Notes under the pieces: model-generated
Database searches by the model: none
What the model saw: the letters and a program-made list of their open reading frames with translations, nothing else
Told to the model about the DNA's origin: nothing
In this document: positions 24,759 to 33,598 of the stretch, one piece after another
How positions within the stretch are numbered: the stretch's first letter is position 1
Layout of the letters: each line of letters begins with the position of its first letter
From: Rhodocaloribacter litoris
GTDB taxonomy: Bacteria > Bacteroidota > Rhodothermia > Rhodothermales > ISCAR-4553
Assembly (NCBI RefSeq): GCF_011682235.2
Contig: NZ_CP076718.1
Span: 932,607-996,606, forward strand
Direction of reading: 5' to 3'
Length of the DNA stretch: 64,000 bases
Translations under genes and position numbers: made by a program

Positions 24759-25667
24759 ATGACGACTCCCTGGCGCGGCGTCTTTCCCGCTGTCACCACC
24801 AAGTTTACGGAAGACGGTCGCCTGGACCCCGAGGCCCAGGTGCGCCACACCGAAGCCATGATCGCGGCCGGCGTGCACGGCCTGATCGTGTGCGGCTCGC
24901 TGGGCGAGAGCAGCACCCTCTCGCCCGAGGACAAGCTGGAGGTGCTCCGCACGGTCCGCGAGGCGGCGGGCGGGCGCGTGCCGGTCCTCACCGGCATCGC
25001 CGAGCGCACCACCGCAGACGCCTGCCGCTTCGCCGAGCGGGCCGCGGCCGAAGGCGCCGACGGCTTCATGCTCCTGCCGCCCATGCTATACCGCTCCGAC
25101 CGCCGCGAGACGCTCACCTTCCTCCGCACCGTCGCCGCGGCCACCGACCGGCCCATCATGCTCTACAACAACCCCGTCTCCTACGGGGTCGACGTCACGC
25201 CGGAGATGTTCGCGGAGCTGGCCGATGAGCCCGGGTTCGTCGCCATCAAGGAGTCGTCCGACGACGTGCGGCGCATCACGGACATCATCAACCTGGTGGG
25301 CGACCGCTACCGGATCTTCTGCGGGGTGGACGACCTCGCGCTGGAGGCCCTCCTTCTGGGGGCCGAGGGCTGGGTGGCCGGGCTGGTCTGCGCCTTTCCC
25401 GAGGAGACGGTGGCCCTCTACGAGCTGGCCCGGGCGGGGCGGCTGGCGGAGGCCCGGGCCCTCTACCGCTGGTTCATGCCGCTGCTGCACCTGGACGTCT
25501 CGACGAAGCTGGTGCAGAACATCAAGCTGGCCGAGGCGATGGTGGGGCTGGGCACCGAACACGTCCGTCCCCCGCGCCTGCCGCTCGAAGGAGAGGAACG
25601 GGCGCGGATCCGGGAGATCATTGAGGCGGCGCTGGCGAAGCGTCCCTCCCTGCCGGTGACGCCATGA
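24759..25667 (+). CDS. DHDPS/NAL family lyase, probable 1-pyrroline-4-hydroxy-2-carboxylate deaminase
   Basis: The 302-residue TIM-barrel protein has the Schiff-base lysine in PGFVAIKESSDD (Lys164), the active-site Tyr in LYNNPVSYGVDV and the GSLGESSTLS binding loop. In hydroxyproline catabolism a family member removes ammonia and water from pyrroline-4-hydroxy-2-carboxylate to give alpha-ketoglutarate semialdehyde. The downstream semialdehyde dehydrogenase, hydroxyproline epimerase and D-amino-acid dehydrogenase genes make this assignment much better than dihydrodipicolinate synthase. Its stop overlaps the GntR start by ATGA. Confidence 0.85.
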   Translation: MTTPWRGVFPAVTTKFTEDGRLDPEAQVRHTEAMIAAGVHGLIVCGSLGESSTLSPEDKLEVLRTVREAAGGRVPVLTGIAERTTADACRFAERAAAEGADGFMLLPPMLYRSDRRETLTFLRTVAAATDRPIMLYNNPVSYGVDVTPEMFAELADEPGFVAIKESSDDVRRITDIINLVGDRYRIFCGVDDLALEALLLGAEGWVAGLVCAFPEETVALYELARAGRLAEARALYRWFMPLLHLDVSTKLVQNIKLAEAMVGLGTEHVRPPRLPLEGEERARIREIIEAALAKRPSLPVTP

Positions 25668-26329
25668 GCGAGACGCCTGCCGCCGCCACACCGACGCTGG
25701 CCGCCCGCGCCTACGACGTCGTCGAGGAGATGATCGTCACGCTGAAGCTGCCGCCCGGCCACGTCTTCTCCGAGGCCGAGCTGAGCCGGCGGATCGGCAT
25801 CGGCCGCACGCCCCTGCGCGAGGCGCTCCAGCGGCTGGCCGCCGAGGGCCTCGTGGTGGCCCTCCCCCGCCGGGGCATGATGGTGACCGAGATCAAGCTC
25901 CAGGACATCTTCGCCCTGCTGGAGACGCGCCGCGTCCTCGACCGGCTCGTGGCCGAGCGGGCCGCCCGCCGCGCCATCCCGGACCAGCGCGAGGCCCTCG
26001 CTGCCTGCGCCGGCCGCCTCCGCGACGCCGCCGCCCGCGACGACCTCGACGCCTTCATGCGGGCCGACCATGCCGGGGACGACCTGCTGGCCGCCGCCGC
26101 CCGCAACCCGTTCGCCACGCAGGCGCTCGCCCCCCTCCACGCCCACAGCCGCCGGTTCTGGTACCAGTACCGCCACGAGGGCGACCTGCGCCGCTCGGCC
26201 GACCTCCACGCCCACCTGCTCGACGCCGTGGCCGCCGGCGACCCGGACGCCGCCGTCGCCGCCTCCGACGCCCTCATCGACTACCTCGACGCCTTCGCCC
26301 GAACCGTCACCTTCGGCGTGGCACCGTAA
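25664..26329 (+). CDS. GntR family (FadR/FCD) regulator
   Basis: The 221-residue protein has an N-terminal winged helix (EAELSRRIGIGRTPLREALQRLAAEGLV) and an all-helical FCD ligand domain whose predicted metal-binding residues lie in DHAGDDLLAAAA and HAHLLDAVAAGDPDAA. FCD regulators bind small carboxylates. It overlaps the deaminase gene and is embedded in the hydroxyproline operon, so autoregulation of this operon by hydroxyproline or a pathway intermediate is likely. The TGATATATCA palindrome at 24699 is a candidate site. Confidence 0.88.
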   Translation: MSETPAAATPTLAARAYDVVEEMIVTLKLPPGHVFSEAELSRRIGIGRTPLREALQRLAAEGLVVALPRRGMMVTEIKLQDIFALLETRRVLDRLVAERAARRAIPDQREALAACAGRLRDAAARDDLDAFMRADHAGDDLLAAAARNPFATQALAPLHAHSRRFWYQYRHEGDLRRSADLHAHLLDAVAAGDPDAAVAASDALIDYLDAFARTVTFGVAP

Positions 26330-26406
26330 ACGGGTCCACGTTGAACGTTCACCGTTGACCCACCCGAACGTGCACCGCGCAACGTCCAACCTGTAACGTG
26401 AAACGC
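26330..26406 (+). repeat. AACGTT-type spacer between GntR and aldehyde dehydrogenase genes
   Basis: The spacer contains CACGTTGAACGTTCACCGTTG and ends CCTGTAACGTGAAACGC just before the ATG. The same vocabulary of ACGTTGAACG and GTAAC-GAAACGC recurs in the two later spacers of this operon. Confidence 0.7.
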
Positions 26407-28005
26407 ATGACCCTCCACGGAAAGCATCTGATCGCCGGCACCCCTTCGGGGGCGGGGCCGGCCGTGATCCAGGCCGTCAACCCCGTCACCGGCGAGGCGC
26501 TGGCGCCGGCCTATCCCGAAGCCACCCCCGACGAGATCGACCGGGCGTTGGACGCCGCCACGGAAGCCTTCCACACGGGGCGCACACGGACGGCCGATGA
26601 ACGGGCCGCGCTCCTCGAACGCATCGCCGACGAGATCGAGGCCCTCGGCGACGTGCTCATCGAGCGGGTGATGGCCGAGACGGGCCTGCCCGAGGGGCGC
26701 GTGCGCGGCGAGCGGGGCCGGACCACCGGCCAGCTCCGCCTCTTCGCCGGGGTCGTCCGCGACGGCTCGTGGGTTGGCGCCCGCATCGACACGGCCGACC
26801 CAGACCGCCGGCCCGTGCCGAAGCCGGACGTGCGGCGGATGCTCATCCCCCTCGGTCCCGTGGTCGTCTTCGGCGCCAGCAACTTCCCGCTGGCCTTCTC
26901 CGTGGCCGGCGGCGACACCGCCTCGGCGCTGGCAGCGGGCTGCCCGGTGGTGTGCAAGGCCCACCCGGCGCATCCCGGCACCTCGGAGCTGGTGGGCCGC
27001 GCCATCGACCGGGCCGTGGCGGCCACCGGCTTCCCGCCCGGCACCTTCTCCCTCCTCCATGGCGCCACCCCCGAGACGGGGCTGGCGCTGGTGCGGCACC
27101 CGCAGACGCGGGCCGTGGGCTTCACCGGCTCGCTCCGCGCCGGCCGCGCCCTCTTCGACGCCGCCGCTGCGCGTCCCGACCCCATCCCGGTCTATGCCGA
27201 GATGGGGAGCGTCAACCCGGTCTTCCTCCTCCCCGGCGCCCTGAGCGAGCGGGGCGAGGCGCTGGCCGAAGGGCTCGCCGCCTCGGTGACCCTAGGCGCC
27301 GGGCAGTTCTGCACCAACCCCGGCCTCGTCTTCGCCCCGCGCGGCGACGCCCTCGACGCCTTCCTCGGCCACCTGGGCGCCGTGCTGGCCACCACCTCCG
27401 CCGGGACGATGCTCCACGCCGGCATCCGGGCCGCCTACGAGGCCGGCCTCGGCCGCTGGCAGGCCACCGAGGGCGTCCGCCCCGTCGCCGCCGGCCCGGC
27501 CGGCGACACCGCCACCCCCGCCCGGCCCGCTGTCTTCACCACCGACGCCGAGACCTTCGCCCGGACCCCCCACCTGCACGAGGAGGTCTTCGGCCCGGCC
27601 ACGCTGGTGGTACAGTGCGACGACCCCGCCACGTTCGAGCGCCTCGCCCGAAGGCTCGAAGGCAACCTGACGGCCTCGCTCCACGGCACCGGAGACGACC
27701 TCCGCGCCCACGCGGGCCTCGTCCGACTCCTCGAGGACCGCGTCGGGCGGCTCATCTTCAACGGCTTCCCCACGGGCGTGGAGGTGTGCCACGCCATGCA
27801 CCACGGCGGCCCCTACCCCGCCACCACCGACGTGCGCTCCACCTCGGTCGGCACCGCCGCCATCTTCCGCTTCGCACGGCCTGTCTGCTACCAGAACTTC
27901 CCGCAAGAGGCTCTCCCCCCCGAACTTCGCGACGACAACCCGCACGGCCTCTGGCGCCTCGTCGACGGCACGTTCACGCGGGAGCCGTTGCACGTTGCAC
28001 GTTGA
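26407..28005 (+). CDS. Alpha-ketoglutarate semialdehyde dehydrogenase (aldehyde dehydrogenase family)
   Basis: The 532-residue protein contains VVFGASNFPLAFSVAGGDTA (coenzyme-binding fold), the segment YAEMGSVNPVFLLPGAL and the catalytic cysteine in LGAGQFCTNPGLVF, which together are typical of ketoglutarate-semialdehyde dehydrogenases. It would oxidise the semialdehyde made by the deaminase to 2-oxoglutarate with NAD(P). A GTG three codons upstream (26398) is open but lies in the repeat spacer. The last codons (PLHVAR) are read from the CACGTTG repeat, so the repeat has invaded or replaced the gene end. Confidence 0.92.
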   Translation: MTLHGKHLIAGTPSGAGPAVIQAVNPVTGEALAPAYPEATPDEIDRALDAATEAFHTGRTRTADERAALLERIADEIEALGDVLIERVMAETGLPEGRVRGERGRTTGQLRLFAGVVRDGSWVGARIDTADPDRRPVPKPDVRRMLIPLGPVVVFGASNFPLAFSVAGGDTASALAAGCPVVCKAHPAHPGTSELVGRAIDRAVAATGFPPGTFSLLHGATPETGLALVRHPQTRAVGFTGSLRAGRALFDAAAARPDPIPVYAEMGSVNPVFLLPGALSERGEALAEGLAASVTLGAGQFCTNPGLVFAPRGDALDAFLGHLGAVLATTSAGTMLHAGIRAAYEAGLGRWQATEGVRPVAAGPAGDTATPARPAVFTTDAETFARTPHLHEEVFGPATLVVQCDDPATFERLARRLEGNLTASLHGTGDDLRAHAGLVRLLEDRVGRLIFNGFPTGVEVCHAMHHGGPYPATTDVRSTSVGTAAIFRFARPVCYQNFPQEALPPELRDDNPHGLWRLVDGTFTREPLHVAR

Positions 28006-28039
28006 AACGTTGCACGTTGGGGTTCCCGAACGACGCATA

Positions 28040-28186
28040 CGTGTAACCCGAAACGCACAACGTGTAACCCGAAACGCACAACGTGTAACCCGAAACGCAC
28101 AACGTGTAACCCGAAACGCACAACGTGTAACCCGAAACGCACAACGTGTAACCCGAAACGCACAACGTGTAACCCGAAACGCACGA
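28040..28186 (+). repeat. Seven-copy 21-bp tandem repeat directly before the epimerase gene
   Basis: Seven head-to-tail units of 21 bp, each beginning CGTGTAACCCGAAACGCAC, run without interruption; only the last unit has a mismatch. The array ends 4 bp before the start codon at 28191, so no Shine-Dalgarno sequence is present. The unit length is a multiple of three and of about two helical turns. The preceding 35 bp are CACGTTG repeats of the same general type. Confidence 0.95.
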
Positions 28187-28190
28187 CCCC

Positions 28191-29192
28191 ATGTCCCGCC
28201 ACACCTTCTTCTGCATCGACGCCCACACGTGCGGCAACCCGGTGCGGGTCGTCGCCGGGGGCGGGCCGCCGCTCGAAGGCGACACGATGCGTGCGCGCCG
28301 GCAGCACTTCCTGGCCGAGTACGACTGGATCCGCACCGGGCTGATGTTCGAGCCGCGCGGGCACGACATGATGTCCGGCGCGATCCTCTACCCGCCCACC
28401 CGCGACGACTGCGACGTGGCGATCCTGTTCATCGAGACGAGCGGCTGCCTGCCCATGTGCGGCCACGGCACCATCGGCACGGTGACGGTGATGATCGAGC
28501 ACGGGCTGGTGACCCCGCGCACCCCCGGCGTGGTGCGGCTGGACACCCCCGCCGGCCGCGTCGACGCCCACTACACGATGGAGGGCACGCGCGTCCGGTC
28601 GGTGCGGCTGGTCAACGTGCCGGCCTTCCTCGCCGCCGAGGGGCTGACCGTCGAATGCCCCGACCTGGGCACGCTGACCGTGGACGTGGCCTACGGGGGA
28701 AATTTCTACGCCATCGTCGACCCGCAGGAAAACTACCGCGACCTGGCCGACCACACCGCCGCCGACCTGATCCGGTGGAGCCCCGTGATCCGGGCCCGGC
28801 TGAACGAGGCGCACACGTTCGTCCACCCCGAGGATCCGACGATCCGGGGGCTGAGCCACGTCCTCTGGACCGGCGCACCCACGAAGCAGGAGGCCCACGC
28901 CCGCAACGCCGTCTTCTACGGCGACAAGGCCATCGACCGCTCGCCGTGCGGCACGGGCACCTCGGCCCGCATGGCGCAGTGGGTCGCCCGGGGACGCCTC
29001 GACGTGGGCGACACGTTCGTACACGAGAGCATCATCGGGAGCCTCTTCCACGGGCGCGTGGAGGGACGCACCACCGTCGGCGGGCGTGAGGCCATCATCC
29101 CCAGCATCGCCGGCTGGGCCATCGTCACCGGGCTGAATACCATCTTCATCGACGACGAAGACCCGTACGCCCACGGGTTTCTGGTGGTGTGA
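28191..29192 (+). CDS. 4-hydroxyproline epimerase (proline racemase family)
   Basis: The 333-residue protein has both catalytic cysteines of the proline-racemase fold, in GCLPMCGHGTIG and in RSPCGTGTSARM. It begins HTFFCIDAHTCGNPVRVV, the usual N-terminal block. In this operon it should convert trans-4-hydroxy-L-proline to cis-4-hydroxy-D-proline, the first step of the pathway. The two-cysteine form separates it from dehydratases of the same fold, which have Thr in the second position. Translation begins straight after the tandem array. Confidence 0.92.
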   Translation: MSRHTFFCIDAHTCGNPVRVVAGGGPPLEGDTMRARRQHFLAEYDWIRTGLMFEPRGHDMMSGAILYPPTRDDCDVAILFIETSGCLPMCGHGTIGTVTVMIEHGLVTPRTPGVVRLDTPAGRVDAHYTMEGTRVRSVRLVNVPAFLAAEGLTVECPDLGTLTVDVAYGGNFYAIVDPQENYRDLADHTAADLIRWSPVIRARLNEAHTFVHPEDPTIRGLSHVLWTGAPTKQEAHARNAVFYGDKAIDRSPCGTGTSARMAQWVARGRLDVGDTFVHESIIGSLFHGRVEGRTTVGGREAIIPSIAGWAIVTGLNTIFIDDEDPYAHGFLVV

Positions 29193-29285
29193 CACGCCAT
29201 CGTTGAACGTTGATCGTTGAACGTTTCACGTTGCCTGTAATCCGAACGTTCAACCTTGAACGTGAAACCCGAAACGCAAAACGCC
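29193..29285 (+). repeat. AACGTT-type spacer before the D-amino-acid dehydrogenase gene
   Basis: The spacer contains CGTTGAACGTTGATCGTTGA, then AACGTTTCACGTTG, AACGTTCAACC and finally AACGTGAAACCCGAAACGC before the ATG. It shares the GAAACGC end with the tandem array at 28040-28186 and with the spacer at 26330-26406. Confidence 0.7.
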
Positions 29286-30512
29286 ATGCCGGATGTGATC
29301 GTCGTGGGAGCGGGGGCCGTGGGGTTGTGCACGGCGTACTTCCTCCGGGATGAAGGCTTCGACGTGGCCGTGGTGGCGCGGGAGCCGGTGGGCACGGGCG
29401 CTTCGGCGGGCAACGCGGGGATGATCGTGCCGAGCCACGTGGTGCCGCTGGCCGCGCCGGGCGTCGTGAAGCAGGGGCTCCGCTGGCTCCTCCGTCCGGA
29501 CAGCCCCTTCTACCTCCGTCCCCGCACCGACCTCGACCTGGCGCACTGGCTGTGGACGTTTCGCCGGCACTGTACCGCAACCCATGTCACCCGAAGCGCC
29601 CCCCTGCTGCGCGACCTGAGCCTGGCTTCGGTCGAGCTCTTCGAAGCCCTGCAGACCGACCTGGGCGACATCGGCTACGCACAGACGGGCCTGCTGATGC
29701 TTTTTCACACGGAGAAGGGGCGGCGGGCAAACCTGGAGGCGGCGGACCTGGCCGAGCGCTGCGGGCTGCGCGTCGAGCGGCTCGACGCCGGGGCCGTGCG
29801 TGAACGCGAGCCGGCCCTGCGCACGCCAGCCACGGGCGCGGTGCTTTACCACGACGATGGCCGTGTAGACCCCGACGCCTTCCTCCGCGCACTCGCCGCC
29901 GCCCTCGAAGCGCGGGGGGTGATTTTCCACACGGGACAGACGGTCACCGGGCTCCTGCGGGAGGGCGGCGGCGTGGCCGGCGTGCAGACCGATGCGGGCG
30001 CTCTCCGGGCGCCGCACGTGGTGCTGGCCGCCGGCGCGTGGTCCGGCCGGCTGGTACGGGACGCCGGCCTGCGCCTGCCGCTCCAGCCGGCCCTCGGCTA
30101 CAGCCTCACCGTCCCCACACCGGAAAGCGGCCCCCGCCTCCCCATGATCCTCACCGAAGAGAAGCTCACCGTCACCCCGATGCCCGGACGGCTCCGCTTC
30201 GCCGGGACGCTGTCCCTGGTCGGCTTCGACGCCCGCATCGACCCGCGCCGGGTGGAGCCGCTGCGCCGCCTGGCCCGGACCTACACGCCCGACACCGACG
30301 CGCCGGTCTGGGCGGGCTTCCGCCCCTGCTCGCCGGACGGCCTCCCTTACCTCGGCCCCGTCCCCGGCGTGACGGGCCTGTACGTCGCCACCGGCCACGG
30401 CATGATGGGCCTGACGCTCGCCCCCGTTACCGGACGGCTCATCGCGGCCCTGCTCGCGGGCACCCCGCCCCCGCTCGACCTGGCCCCCTTCGCCCCCGGC
30501 CGCTTCGGCTGA
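29286..30512 (+). CDS. FAD-dependent D-hydroxyproline dehydrogenase (DadA/DAO family)
   Basis: The 408-residue flavoprotein begins with the FAD fold VIVVGAGAVGLCTAYFLRDEG and ends with the conserved YVATGHGMMGLTLAPVTGRLI. GTGASAGNAGMIVPSHVVPLA is the usual DadA substrate-domain start. It would oxidise cis-4-hydroxy-D-proline to pyrroline-4-hydroxy-2-carboxylate and pass electrons to the respiratory chain. This completes the four-enzyme set with the epimerase, deaminase and semialdehyde dehydrogenase. The open frame from 29256 (TTG) was rejected because it would translate the repeat spacer. Confidence 0.9.
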   Translation: MPDVIVVGAGAVGLCTAYFLRDEGFDVAVVAREPVGTGASAGNAGMIVPSHVVPLAAPGVVKQGLRWLLRPDSPFYLRPRTDLDLAHWLWTFRRHCTATHVTRSAPLLRDLSLASVELFEALQTDLGDIGYAQTGLLMLFHTEKGRRANLEAADLAERCGLRVERLDAGAVREREPALRTPATGAVLYHDDGRVDPDAFLRALAAALEARGVIFHTGQTVTGLLREGGGVAGVQTDAGALRAPHVVLAAGAWSGRLVRDAGLRLPLQPALGYSLTVPTPESGPRLPMILTEEKLTVTPMPGRLRFAGTLSLVGFDARIDPRRVEPLRRLARTYTPDTDAPVWAGFRPCSPDGLPYLGPVPGVTGLYVATGHGMMGLTLAPVTGRLIAALLAGTPPPLDLAPFAPGRFG

Positions 30513-30559
30513 AGTGCAACCGTCCCGCTCCCGGCACGTACTAGCTTTTTGCATATCGG

Positions 30560-30611
30560 ATGCCCCTTCAAATCCCTGTGGCATCACCACATCTGTACAA
30601 TGCGGGGGCAT
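30560..30611 (+). other. Possible structured leader of the kinase gene
   Basis: An outer stem ATGCCCC/GGGGCAT (30560-30566 with 30605-30611) encloses an inner stem TGTGG/CCACA (30577-30581 with 30587-30591) with a CATCA loop. It lies about 110 bp before the kinase start codon. The structure is plausible as a regulatory leader but the pairing could be chance in GC-rich DNA. Confidence 0.35.
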
Positions 30612-30717
30612 TTCCTTATGTTATTACTTCATCTACGCGGAAACCCTGGCGCGTTCTTGCCCGCGACCCCGGTCTGCTCCCGGCTTCCCGCCTCTTCGGG
30701 TCCTCTGGTACCCTTCC

Positions 30718-33564
30718 ATGCAGCCTCCTCCGTCTCCAGACCGCTGGGAGCGTGCGCAACGGATCGTCCGGGAAGTTGCTTCTCTGAACGCCGCGGCCCG
30801 TGCGACAAGGCTTACGCAGGCTTGTGGGAATGACCCGGGCCTGCGCGGGCTGGTGGATTCGCTCCTGGATAGCCAGGCCGGCGCAGTCTCGGCACCGTCC
30901 TCTGCCGCATCGCCGGGGGATATGACCGGCCGGATGCTGAACCAGTATGAGGTGCAGGAGACGCTGGGCGCCGGTGGGATGGGCACAGTCTACCGCGCGT
31001 TCGATCACACCCTCGAGCGAACTGTCGCCCTGAAGTTTCTCGCCCCCGGTCTGAGCCGGACTCCCACGGCCCGCGCCCGCTTCATGCAGGAAGCCCGTAC
31101 GGCCGCCACGCTCGACCACCCCAACATCGGCACCATCCACGACATCGGAGACGTCGACGGGCTGGTCTTCATCGTGATGGCGCTCTACGAAGGCGAGACG
31201 CTCCGCGACAGGATCGAACGCGGCCCGTTGCCCCCTTCGACCGCCCTTGACTATACAGGGCAGATCGCCCGGGGGCTGGCCCGGGCCCACGCACAGGGCA
31301 TCATCCACCGGGACATCAAACCCGCCAACCTGATCGTCACCCCGCCCTCGCCCGCATACCCCTCCGGCCTGCTCAAGATCGTGGATTTCGGCCTGGCCAA
31401 GACACGCGACCTGGTCCTGACCCAGACGGGGATGGCGCCGGGCACCGTCGTCTACATGAGCCCGGAGCAGGCACGGGGCGAGGCCGTCGACCACCGTACG
31501 GACATCTGGGCGCTCGGCGTGGTGCTCTACGAGATGCTCACGGGCCGGCGTCCCTTCGGCGGCGAGTACGAGATGGCCGTACTGTACACCATTCTGAACA
31601 CCGACCCGGAGCCGGTCACCTCCTGCAACCCCGAGGTACCCGACGGCATGGCACACATCGTGTCGATGTGCCTGGAAAAGGACCCCGCGCATCGCTACCC
31701 CGGCATGGCCGACGTGCTGGCCGACCTGGACGTGCTGGCGTCGGATCAGGCAACCCCCGCGGCACGGTCCACCCCCCATACCGGAAGGAAGGTGCCGGCT
31801 CCCGGACCCGTCGCCGGCCCCCCTCGCACGGCCTGGCTTCGCGAGCGCTTCGGGGCGCTCTGGATCGGGCTCACCGCCCTCGCCGCCGTGTCGCTCCTGT
31901 TTGCGCTGACGCCCCTGCGCGGCGTCCTCCCCGGCTTCGGCCTGCCGGAGCAGCAGAGCCTGGCCGTCCTCCCCTTCGACAATGTCGGCGGCGACGTGGC
32001 CAACCGGGCCTTCATCGACGGGCTCGTCTACACGGTCACGAGCAAGCTGACCGAGATGGAGACGTTCCGGGAAGCCCTCTCGGTGGTGCCCGCACGGGAC
32101 ATGCTCCAGGCCGGACTCATCGGCACGCGGCAGGCAGCCGAGCGGTTCAACGTGAACCTCGTGGTGGCCGGCAGCGTCGAGCGCTCGGCGACCGATCTCC
32201 GGCTCTCCCTCCAGCTGATCGACCCCCGCCGGGAAAAGGTGCTGGCGAGCCGGCAGCTTCAGGCACCGCTGAGCGACCTGTCGTCCCTGCAGGCAGGTGT
32301 GGTTCACACCCTGGCCGAGTTGCTGGCGCTGGAACTCGACCCGGACGCCCGGGCCACGCTCACGGCCGGCGGCACCACCGTCCCCCTCGCCTTCGAGTTC
32401 TACACCCGCGCTCTCGGCTACCTCCAGCGGTTCGAGGAAGAAACCCACATCGACCTCGCCGTCAACCTGTTCGAACTGGCCGTGCAGGAGGATCCCGGCT
32501 ACGCCCTGGCCTACGCGGGGCTGGGAGAAGCCTACCTGCACAAGTACCAGGTCCACCGGGACCGTACGTGGATCGACGCCGCCGTTCGCAACGGTGAGCA
32601 GGCCGTGGCGCTCAACGACCGGCTGGCCCCGGTGCAGGTGACCCTCGGGATGATTTACGCCGAGACGGGCTTTCCGCAGAAGGCCGAGCGCGCGTACCGG
32701 CACGCCCTCACCCTCGATCCGCGTAACGCAGCGGCCCACTACCTCCTGGGCGACGTCTACGTCCAGCTCGGCCAGGACGACCGGGCCGAGGCGAGCTACC
32801 TCCGGGCCATCGACCTGAAGCCCTCCTACTGGCTCTACCACAATGCCCTCGGGCAACTCTACAGCCGCCTCGGGCATCACGAAGAGGCCATCCCCGCGTT
32901 CAAGCAGGTCATCGTCCTGCAGCCGGACAACCCGTGGGGCTACAACAACGTGGGCGTCCAGTACAACCGCATGAACCGGCTCGACGAGGCCATCACGTGG
33001 TATGAGCGGGCCACCCGCGCCAACCCCGACGCCCGGCGGGCCACCGCCTTCGCCTACATGAACCTGGCCGGGATCTACTATGCTCGCGACCAGTTTGCCG
33101 AGGCCGCCCGCATGTATGAGCAGGCCGTACAGAACCAGCCGGCCAACCGCCTGGCCTGGATGGACCTGGGTGACGCCCGCTTCTGGGCCGGCGACGCCGG
33201 GGCGGCCGCGACGGCCTGGCGCGAGGCGGAACGCCTCGCACGCGAGCGCCTGGCCGTCAACACGCAGGACCTCGAGGCCCGCGCCCTGCTGGCAGCCCTC
33301 CTGGCCCGCCTGGGCGACAAAGCCCGGGCCCGCGCCCTCCTCCTCGACCTGCCTCCCCGCCCCGACCTCTCGCCCGACGCCCTGATCGACCTGGCCAAGG
33401 CCTGGGAGATCCTGGGCGACCGCCCACGCGCCCTCCATTACATTCAGGCGGCCCTCGAACGCGGGCACGCCCCGGCCGTCCTCGCCTTCTCCACCTGGCT
33501 CGACGACCTCCGTACCGACCCGGCCTATATGCGCCTGCTCGACCAGCCGCCTCCTCTACACTGA
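30718..33564 (+). CDS. Membrane Ser/Thr protein kinase with extracytoplasmic TolB/FlgO-like and TPR domains
   Basis: The 948-residue protein has a helical N-terminus, then a Hanks kinase (about residues 78-345) with glycine loop GAGGMGTVYRA, catalytic loop IIHRDIKPANL near 197 and IVDFGLAK near 222. A single membrane helix (LWIGLTALAAVSLLFAL, about 381-398) follows, then a FlgO/TolB-N-like domain (QSLAVLPFDNVGGDVANRAF) and about eight tetratricopeptide repeats to the C-terminus. The predicted layout puts the kinase in the cytosol and the TPRs outside. All catalytic residues are present. It leads a co-oriented group with a lipoprotein and two caspase-like genes and may transmit an envelope signal. 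Confidence 0.92.
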   Translation: MQPPPSPDRWERAQRIVREVASLNAAARATRLTQACGNDPGLRGLVDSLLDSQAGAVSAPSSAASPGDMTGRMLNQYEVQETLGAGGMGTVYRAFDHTLERTVALKFLAPGLSRTPTARARFMQEARTAATLDHPNIGTIHDIGDVDGLVFIVMALYEGETLRDRIERGPLPPSTALDYTGQIARGLARAHAQGIIHRDIKPANLIVTPPSPAYPSGLLKIVDFGLAKTRDLVLTQTGMAPGTVVYMSPEQARGEAVDHRTDIWALGVVLYEMLTGRRPFGGEYEMAVLYTILNTDPEPVTSCNPEVPDGMAHIVSMCLEKDPAHRYPGMADVLADLDVLASDQATPAARSTPHTGRKVPAPGPVAGPPRTAWLRERFGALWIGLTALAAVSLLFALTPLRGVLPGFGLPEQQSLAVLPFDNVGGDVANRAFIDGLVYTVTSKLTEMETFREALSVVPARDMLQAGLIGTRQAAERFNVNLVVAGSVERSATDLRLSLQLIDPRREKVLASRQLQAPLSDLSSLQAGVVHTLAELLALELDPDARATLTAGGTTVPLAFEFYTRALGYLQRFEEETHIDLAVNLFELAVQEDPGYALAYAGLGEAYLHKYQVHRDRTWIDAAVRNGEQAVALNDRLAPVQVTLGMIYAETGFPQKAERAYRHALTLDPRNAAAHYLLGDVYVQLGQDDRAEASYLRAIDLKPSYWLYHNALGQLYSRLGHHEEAIPAFKQVIVLQPDNPWGYNNVGVQYNRMNRLDEAITWYERATRANPDARRATAFAYMNLAGIYYARDQFAEAARMYEQAVQNQPANRLAWMDLGDARFWAGDAGAAATAWREAERLARERLAVNTQDLEARALLAALLARLGDKARARALLLDLPPRPDLSPDALIDLAKAWEILGDRPRALHYIQAALERGHAPAVLAFSTWLDDLRTDPAYMRLLDQPPPLH

Positions 33565-33598
33565 CGCCTACCCACAAACCACCGCCCCGGCTCCTGCC

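Noticed and set aside
28040..28186. The 21-bp repeats as a CRISPR array.
   Set aside because: The units are head-to-tail with no spacers, too short for CRISPR repeats, and no cas genes are in the window.
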